From Paragyromitra xinjiangensis (taxonomy: Eukaryota; Ascomycota; Pezizomycetes; Pezizales; Discinaceae): DNA of 64,000 nucleotides. The stretch spans positions 124,001-188,000 of the forward strand of contig JBCAMK010000015.1 in the NCBI GenBank assembly GCA_038503065.1, written 5' to 3'. Position 1 is the first letter of the stretch; each line of letters starts with the position of its first letter. A program made the position numbers and the translations under genes. The notes below the pieces were generated by a model. It saw only the letters and a program-made list of their open reading frames with translations. It did not search any database and was not told the origin of the DNA. Shown here one piece after another: positions 57,146-64,000 of the stretch.

Positions 57146-59060
57146 TGAAAAGGATTCACTTGAAGAAGGTCCAAACAAAGAAATTTCCGGAAATTTGCCT
57201 ATGGCTGCTTGTAAATAAGATCGACAAGAGCGAAAAGGGAAGTGTATGTGTTTCTGAAGACTCGAAGACAGACGCGGGAATAGAATTTCTGTGAAGAAAG
57301 GAGCAGAAGGAGGATGAAGTTGTAGATAGAAGGAGTCAGTGGAGATTGTGGATATAGAAAAAAAGAGAACGAGAGACGGTGGGCACTCAGGGAATCTGAA
57401 TTTATAGTATGCTGTGGAGGCCCGTTTTCAATTCTATGTATCAGCAGCCAGTAAGAGCGCGAGCTTTTGGTTGTCCGGCCATCCAGCGGTCGTAGGGGAA
57501 GGGGGCTCTATTCTAAAAACTTTTTTGGTGCTAACCACTTATAAACTTGTACACAAAACGATTCTTCTGTGAGAGGCCACTATTACATAGATTTATTGTG
57601 ATGGAATAGTGCTTGTGAAAAGGCAATTCAGCGAGTGAGAGGCTGTGACGGGCGTACTCCTAATACGATAGATTGTAGTTGTTCAGAATTAGCTGGTAAT
57701 ATTTCCAAGTGGTGTGAATAAGTAAAAAGCAGAAGTCTAGTTGTAATATTTTATCAGCTTTCTAAAATCTACATCGGGTTAGTTGGGAGTACACAACGTC
57801 ATACATGTTTGTTAACTTAAAACCACAACATACCTCAAATCGTTAACTTAGGGTCAGGTGCAGAACTTAATCCAACTCGTAAACCCCAAACGAATCTATC
57901 CTCGCGTCGACGTTTATTCGCTCTAGATAATGTGGGGTAGAGATCCTTGAAATGCATGGCAATCATGTCACCTTACAATGCCATAGTTCGTTTTTAAGTT
58001 ATACCCTAAAACGGGGGAAACCCATGCAAAGGACAATTTGCACTTCTATTCATTAGTTTTTTTATATCCTACTGTAGTTCTGTAGCTGGAGTATGTTAGT
58101 CGGAGTCGCAAAGTGTTGCTCCCATTGTCAAAGATTTAGTCTCAACCCAAGTACTCTTCCGCAGAAACAGCCCAGATTTTCTTGCTAAAAGACAATAACT
58201 GCATATCATAGCTATAGGGAACCCTCCCTTGCTTGTTTTCTCAAGGAACATTTATCGATATAAGGCGAATTTACTCTAGTTCGCTCAGGCATAGACATCG
58301 AGGTTTTTATGTGAGACTTGTGCTGTAGCCTAGGATGTGAAAAACCTTAGATTGACGAGGTTTATGGTGGTACAAGGGGCTCAAATAAAAGACGTCAGGA
58401 GGTGGTATGTAGGCATGTGTATTCTCATGTAACAAGCTCTATCAGGTGTATCGATAACTTTTGAGAAAGAAATAGAACGTGTCTTTCTAAATACAAATAA
58501 AACTACCGGGCCTTACGTGTAAGGTACATGTAGTTATAACTAACTTCCATAGTATCTAGCTTGTTCTATCCGCGACCAGGGTTCGATGTAATAGGGTCGC
58601 TCTACTACCCAGTTCGTTTGCGATTGTTCGCGTCAGGCTTCATTAGTCCAAAGGACCCTCTGCCACTAGCCGGCTAACCTGAATCTAAGTATAATCTGTA
58701 TGGCATAGTTACAAAATCATACTCCAAGTCTCCCACGAGTTTAGGATGCGTGGTTCCTCTGACGACATGATACTGAAGACTATCGGCATCTTTCGGCGAG
58801 GTGTCTTCTTCTCCGTCTGTGCGTGAGGATCACGACTTCTTGGCGCGTTAGTCATCGCCAACTTCAACCTCACCTCTTGAAAGCTCGCCTCATCGCTCAT
58901 CTCTACCTACCAAAATTCTCCGTCTACGCGTCGTTTTCGCCCACAAATCGCCGGAATCATTCCTGGGACACTCTCTGCCGTCATTTCGACACCAATATTA
59001 CGCGTTTGCGATCCGGAACACGACCGGTCCCCGTGGACCGCCCCCTGAGCACCCCCGTCC
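57146..59060. other. Divergent promoter region, about 1.9 kb
   Basis: Separates two putative chromatin-related genes. A TATAGTATG-like box (57401-57409, read on plus) and AT-rich segments are present. The frame overlapping 58709-59080 gives no recognisable protein and is likely 5' UTR. Confidence 0.5.
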
Positions 59061-62000
59061 ATGAGCACCCCATCATTTGAGATTACCGACTACACACCAC
59101 TAGAAACCCTTCTTCTCTTTCACAATCTCTCGATTCATGGTACACATCTCACATCTTTCCCGTTTATCTCGAACATCTTGGTCAGAAATCCGCTGGTCAA
59201 GAATGGAGAGACATTCGACAGAGAAAGGTTGGCACCAGACGCGTTGCGAGAGTTATATCTCTTTCAACTGAAGGAGGCAGAGTCGGAACTTGGAAATGAT
59301 CATGGGCAGGTCAATGGCGACGGGGGTAGACCAGGCTCTCCAGTTGCGACACGGAAAAGAAAGGCTAAAACACCTCCGGCAGCTCTATCAAATTCGGATA
59401 AAACACCTTTAGTCAAGATCTTGACATCACGACTGTACGAGCAGTACCGAAGTACTTTATTCCGACAAATACGCGACGATGAAAAAAGATTTTCACAATT
59501 AGAACGCGACATTGAGGATATATCAACGGGGTTATGGGACGAACGGCTATTAAAGGAGAAAGCTCCAAAGGCAAGAAGTAGAAGTAGTTCAGCAACACCA
59601 CGAAGTTCTAGAGATGGAAGAATTGCATCTTCATCCCCAGGCTTGGAGAGGCGAAATATTTTGCCTATTGGAACTATCCCTGAGCAGAGTGACAAGCCTC
59701 TGGCATCGAGTGTTTCTGTGGAGGTTTCCCCAAGGGCATTACCGACACCAACGCCCCAAAATACTATTGCTCAGGCCTCCACAACCCCGGGCAGATCTCC
59801 ATCACAACCTTTATTGCCATCACGCCCCACTGCCTCACCAATTAAAATTGAACAACCTTCGCCTGCCCCAGAAATTTCCCCGCAGAATGTTCCGCCTCCA
59901 GCGCCAATATCACAGCAATCGCCTTCACCTCAAATCCGTGATCAAACGCAAGAAGCCAGAGAAATATACAAAGCCACTCATCCCCAAACCAAGAGAGAAG
60001 TCATCAAAGCAGGTTTAGGTCAAACAAACATTGAATCACCAAGCAACCAAACAATCATGCCATGGCAAGGTCCAAATGTTCAGGCAGTCCCTGCATCTTC
60101 TCCTCGGCAGACGCAGGCTCACAAGGCCTTAGCTGCACCTATTCCATCTCCTCAGGTGCCACCTAAGATGGAAGCTGTTCCCCCGCCGCCACCCCCGAGT
60201 ACATCTTCACCCGTTGCTCCGCCATTGTCACGGCCATTAGGTGTAAAGATCGAAGCTCCAGTCCCCCCGCCAACAAGGACACCCTTCCCTCCGATCACCC
60301 CTAGACCACTACAAGCTGCTTATCCACAGCATCAGGCATCACTGGCAAGACCATCAACAATGTCTGTCCCAGCTCAGCAGCAACTACCGGGACATCAAGG
60401 TTTAAGTGGGCTACTCCAATTGGCAGATGTTGCTGATACACGACGGCAGCAGCAACATGCGCCTGCATACAGTCCTCACGGAACACCCATCTACCCACAC
60501 ATGTACTCGCCCCCCGGACAGCAAAGTCCATATGGTCCAGCCCCGATAACACCTCATGCTCAGACCAGTCCACAAAGTCATAGAACACCTACACCCTCTA
60601 CGCCTGGTGGGGGGAACTTTACCATACTTTTCCCAACACCAGCATCCGCTACCCCTGTTCCCCCAGTTCAACAATATCCCCAACAATACTCCCCACCCAG
60701 CCAAACAAGGTCGATCGTTCCACAACCTACTTTCCAACATTATAGCTCGCATGTTCCAGCGCAGCAACATAATTTTGAGCAAATACCACAAGTACCTTCA
60801 CCGCCCGTGCAAAGGATTGCTCCCCGTCCCCCTCCGTCTACAACCGCAGTGCCACTCCAACCCCAAGTTTCCCCCGGAAAGGCTCGTCCTCCACCCATAA
60901 ACACTGCTACTTCCCCTCAAACACCCCCCCATCCACAGTCTGCAAGTCATAGAGGAGAACCTGGATCACCGATCCCACCGCGGCCTGATGAAATCTCACC
61001 TATCAGTACGCCTTCACGCTCCCCTCCACCTCCTGCATCTCCCAAGCTACCGAGTATTGAAAAGATTCGTGGTACAAAACGACTTTTCCAGGAGGATGAA
61101 AAGACACCTAGCAAGAAGGAGAAGGCCAACTGGAATAAAGAGGATATTAAGCAGCAGCGGACTGATCGGGGACGGGAAGAGAAGCCAGCCAAGAGACAGA
61201 AATCAATGAAGCACGACAAGACACCAGGGAAAAAGGATACGACTAAAGGGAGTTCCAACACCGACAAAAAACCTGAAATGATCCCACCAGCTTCAGAAAG
61301 CAAGGTCAAAAATGAAGAGACTGAAGCTATGGATATCGATAGTCCTACACCTGCAAGTGTTTCACCAGAAGAAGAGGAACCTGCGCCAAAGCCTAAAGCA
61401 AGAGGTAGACCAAGAAAGACAAAACCTAAGCCTGAGGAACCAGTACGGGTACCAGAACCCCAAACCAAGGAAAAGCGTCCAAAACGAAAACGGATCGAAG
61501 CGAATGCTCCCACTCCGCAGACTATCGCCGATGATGACGATGATAGCGAAGTTGGTGCAATCTCGATATCTCCAACGCCGCACCGACGACATGCGCCAAA
61601 ACTTGAGCCTCAAAACTCGAACGCGGCAATGAACATACCTTCGCCTTCGCCACTTACTGTGGCTATCGGTCAACAGCCCCTAGTCGTCGCAACGAAAAAG
61701 TTCTTGCAGCTTAGTGCGCCGTTGCTGGGAGATATCAGCAGCCATAAATTTGCGAACCTATTTTCGAATGCTGTGAATGAACGGATGGCGCCTGGTTATA
61801 GGAATTTGGTCTTCAGACCGCAGGACCTCAAAAGTACAGCTCGGCTCAGAACTACTACCCTTCACTATTCCAGATTGCTAACTTTTGCCAATAACAGGCA
61901 TCAAAGCAGCTGTCAAATCTGGCACGGCGGCAATTACTAACACTTCAACGGGAACTCCAGCCATGACACCAACAACCGAGCCATTTGCCGCTGCAACCCC

Positions 62001-62469
62001 CCCTGCAAGTTCATCAACATTCGCAACCCTTCCTGCAACAACTTTGAATACGCCTCCAAAAGGAATTGTGAACTCCGTTCAGCTCGAGAAGGAACTCTTC
62101 AGGATGTTTGCAAACGCGATCATGTACAACAAATCTACAACAGAAATCGCAAAAGAGACTATTATGATGGCACGAGATGTTGAGGGCATGGTTAATAACT
62201 TCAGAACTGCGGAAGAAGCCGGTATGAAGAAAGCTCTTAGCGCAGCAGCAACCGGAAACGGCTTCGGTTCTGCAAGGAAGCTAGGCGCTAGGGACAGGGA
62301 AAGGGAAAACACCGTAGGAACTGTCGCAGGAGAAGAGGAGCAGAGCGTTAGCGGTGAGAAAGTAGATGATGATGACGGCGAGGATAGTGTGATGGGGGAT
62401 ACTGATGGAGCGTCGGAACGAGGGAAAGGGAAAGGGGGTATTGGAAAGCGAAAGAGATTCAAGCGGTAG
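59061..62469 (+). CDS. BRD8/Bdc1-like bromodomain protein, probable NuA4 subunit (about 1114 aa)
   Basis: Exons 59061-61833 and 61898-62469, 64-bp intron at phase 1. The N-terminus (FEITDYTPLETLLLFHNL...FPFISNILVRNPLV) and the following ELYLFQLKEAE helix resemble the start of BRD8-type proteins of the NuA4/TIP60 acetyltransferase complex. The middle 600 residues are proline/glutamine-rich and disordered. Lysine-rich segments and an AT-hook-like ARGRPRKTKPK motif (about residue 780) follow. The bromodomain comes last: PLLGDISSHKFANLFSNAV, then DLKSIKAAVKSG, and after an unusual insert of about 50 residues, LEKELFRMFANAIMYN with acetyl-lysine-binding Asn1002. The C-terminus is acidic, then basic (GKRKRFKR). 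Expected to read acetylated histones in the nucleus. Confidence 0.88.
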
Positions 62470-64000
62470 ATTCGTGAGCTCTTGTCTTATTTTCTTTCCC
62501 TTCGGGTAAAGGGTTGGGTACTCTGATACCCTTCTTATTATCATTGTTATAATTTGAGTTTTTACTTTCGGTACATATGCCTTTTCTTCTTCCACATTCT
62601 TTGTTCTCCTGATTACTAGAGTAGGATACTCTGAAAAGGGATCGGCATCAAGGATTGGTTCTTTTTTGCTATTGTTGGATGGTTCTTCGCGGGTTTGTTT
62701 TTCGTTATGTTCTGCTTGTATTAGTACTTAGTATGACGGGTAAATGGGGTGGGAGATGAGACCAGGGGTGTATTAGTTAGTACCTACTGTATTGATGATT
62801 TTAGTGCCTGAATCGCCATGCTTATGTCTATTTATTTCGATAATTTGGGTACTAGACAGAATGAAATCCTAATACTATGCTTGTGAGTTTACCACGATTC
62901 AATACCGGGATTGTGTGGTAAATGTAAGAGTTTATTGACAACGTAGTGAAGAGGTATATACACTAAGTAATAGAAGAGTGCGATCCCACGTGATCATTGA
63001 GGCTGGAGTAAACGGGTTAGATATTTCACCACCCGGCAAACCTCCGCCTTTCACTTATCCGAAGTGGTTGTATGGAGAGTTGGAGAGATAAATTGAAAAT
63101 TGATATGAGAAAGGGGTAATGTGCGAGAGGGAAATGTTTTATGTTATCTTTTGTTGATTTTATTATTTTTATGTGTTTTGTGTTTTGTGTTTTGTATCTT
63201 GTTTTGTTTGTTTTTATCGCCATAACCCATACGTAAATGAATTACCACTACTACTATCCGAAACGGTTGATTCCTAGTTAATACAGCGCAATTAGCCTTA
63301 AGGCTGAGGTCAAGCAATGGCGATTCTATAGTTTCGGCTATATCCCGATGCTCGCAAAGTCATTTATCCTAGTAATCGATACCTGATGCGGTTAATAATA
63401 ATAACAATGATAATGCACCATACTCGCAACGAGCCCTAGGGCTATGGCGGCACACTATAGGCATTAGGTCCCCATTGGGGCATTAGAACTAGGGAAACCC
63501 CTCCTTACCTGATATGGTTGACTAGGTCAAGAAAAATGGGTCTTTCACATCCCCACCTACCGAGTGATAATTCATGCCCACAAAACATTCAAACCCGCGG
63601 TGATCAGTTCCTCCACCGCTCACAAAAGGCTTGACAATGGACACGAAAAGCTACTTCCTCGACAGGAGAAAAGTATCAGCTATATCGTATGGTACGCGAG
63701 CTACCCTTTGCGATCCGGACGTATCTAATCATACTATTAACGGCCTGCTGTGTAACAATCAGTTCTACGAACCTGATTTAGACAGCGAAATACCTGAATA
63801 CCAGCTACTAGATTAAGCAAACACCCACTACTTCTCTTTCTCATGGATAGCGTACCCCCAATTCCTTCTAGTGTGAGGTTTCTGATAAAAATCTATCTAC
63901 CTACAGCCACCCACCCATCCACAAAACCGGGTGATACACGAGCAAGAACATCCCTGCACCACAGAAGAGAATCAACCGGAGACGCCCGAGCTCTATTCCC
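62470..64000. other. Right-hand flank, about 1.5 kb
   Basis: 3' UTR of the bromodomain gene followed by AT-rich DNA with a TGTTTTGTGTTTTG repeat near 63170-63210. A 59-codon frame starting at the ATG 63637 could be the first exon of a gene beyond the window, but nothing supports it. Confidence 0.45.

Overview
The window looks like nuclear DNA of a filamentous ascomycete (Pezizomycotina; a leotiomycete is possible but not shown). Protein genes are broken by short GT-AG introns, mostly 45-90 bp, with CTAAC/CTGAC-like branch sites. The gene families (a Helo-like/NACHT/ankyrin receptor, an XIP-type aquaporin, a BRD8-like bromodomain protein, frataxin, a BTB protein) fit that group. Genes are spaced by long gene-poor stretches, and transposon material is plentiful.

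Layout. 1-4043: the 5' part of a Ty3/gypsy retrotransposon on the minus strand (LTR, gag, and the first half of pol, which runs off the left edge). Gag and pol are joined by a textbook -1 frameshift module. 4062-5183: an unidentified acidic, coiled-coil ORF. 6522-8837: a four-exon gene of an uncharacterised fungal family with an internal 114-bp duplication that includes an intron. 8838-13814: a gene desert holding a 115-bp hairpin with RIP-like mismatches. 13815-16781: a large multi-pass membrane protein with a 49-residue tandem duplication. 18108-20333: a BRCT-like protein and mitochondrial frataxin, both minus. 21185-22048: a BTB/POZ-like protein. 25630-26786: a five-exon XIP aquaporin.

27436-35070 is the most striking region. 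A six-exon STAND/NLR receptor gene on the minus strand (Helo-like N-terminus, NACHT, ankyrin repeats) stops in the middle of an ankyrin repeat. About 2.4 kb further on the array resumes in mid-repeat and runs for 20 more repeats. The intervening DNA is a PiggyBac-type element with an intact transposase ORF and inverted-repeat ends. This reads as an immune-receptor-like gene split by a transposon.

36304-36375 is tRNA-Glu(UUC). To the right lie a D-2-hydroxyacid dehydrogenase, a TA-flanked MITE, a secreted type-B carboxylesterase, a membrane protein with a large ectodomain, an F-box protein, a glutamine-rich AT-hook-like nuclear protein, and a bromodomain protein likely to belong to the NuA4 acetyltransferase complex. 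The last two are divergent across a 1.9-kb spacer.

There are no operons. Each gene is a separate unit, and the genes do not form an obvious biosynthetic cluster. Exon-intron models were worked out by hand from splice signals and reading-frame continuity; exact junctions should be treated as predictions.
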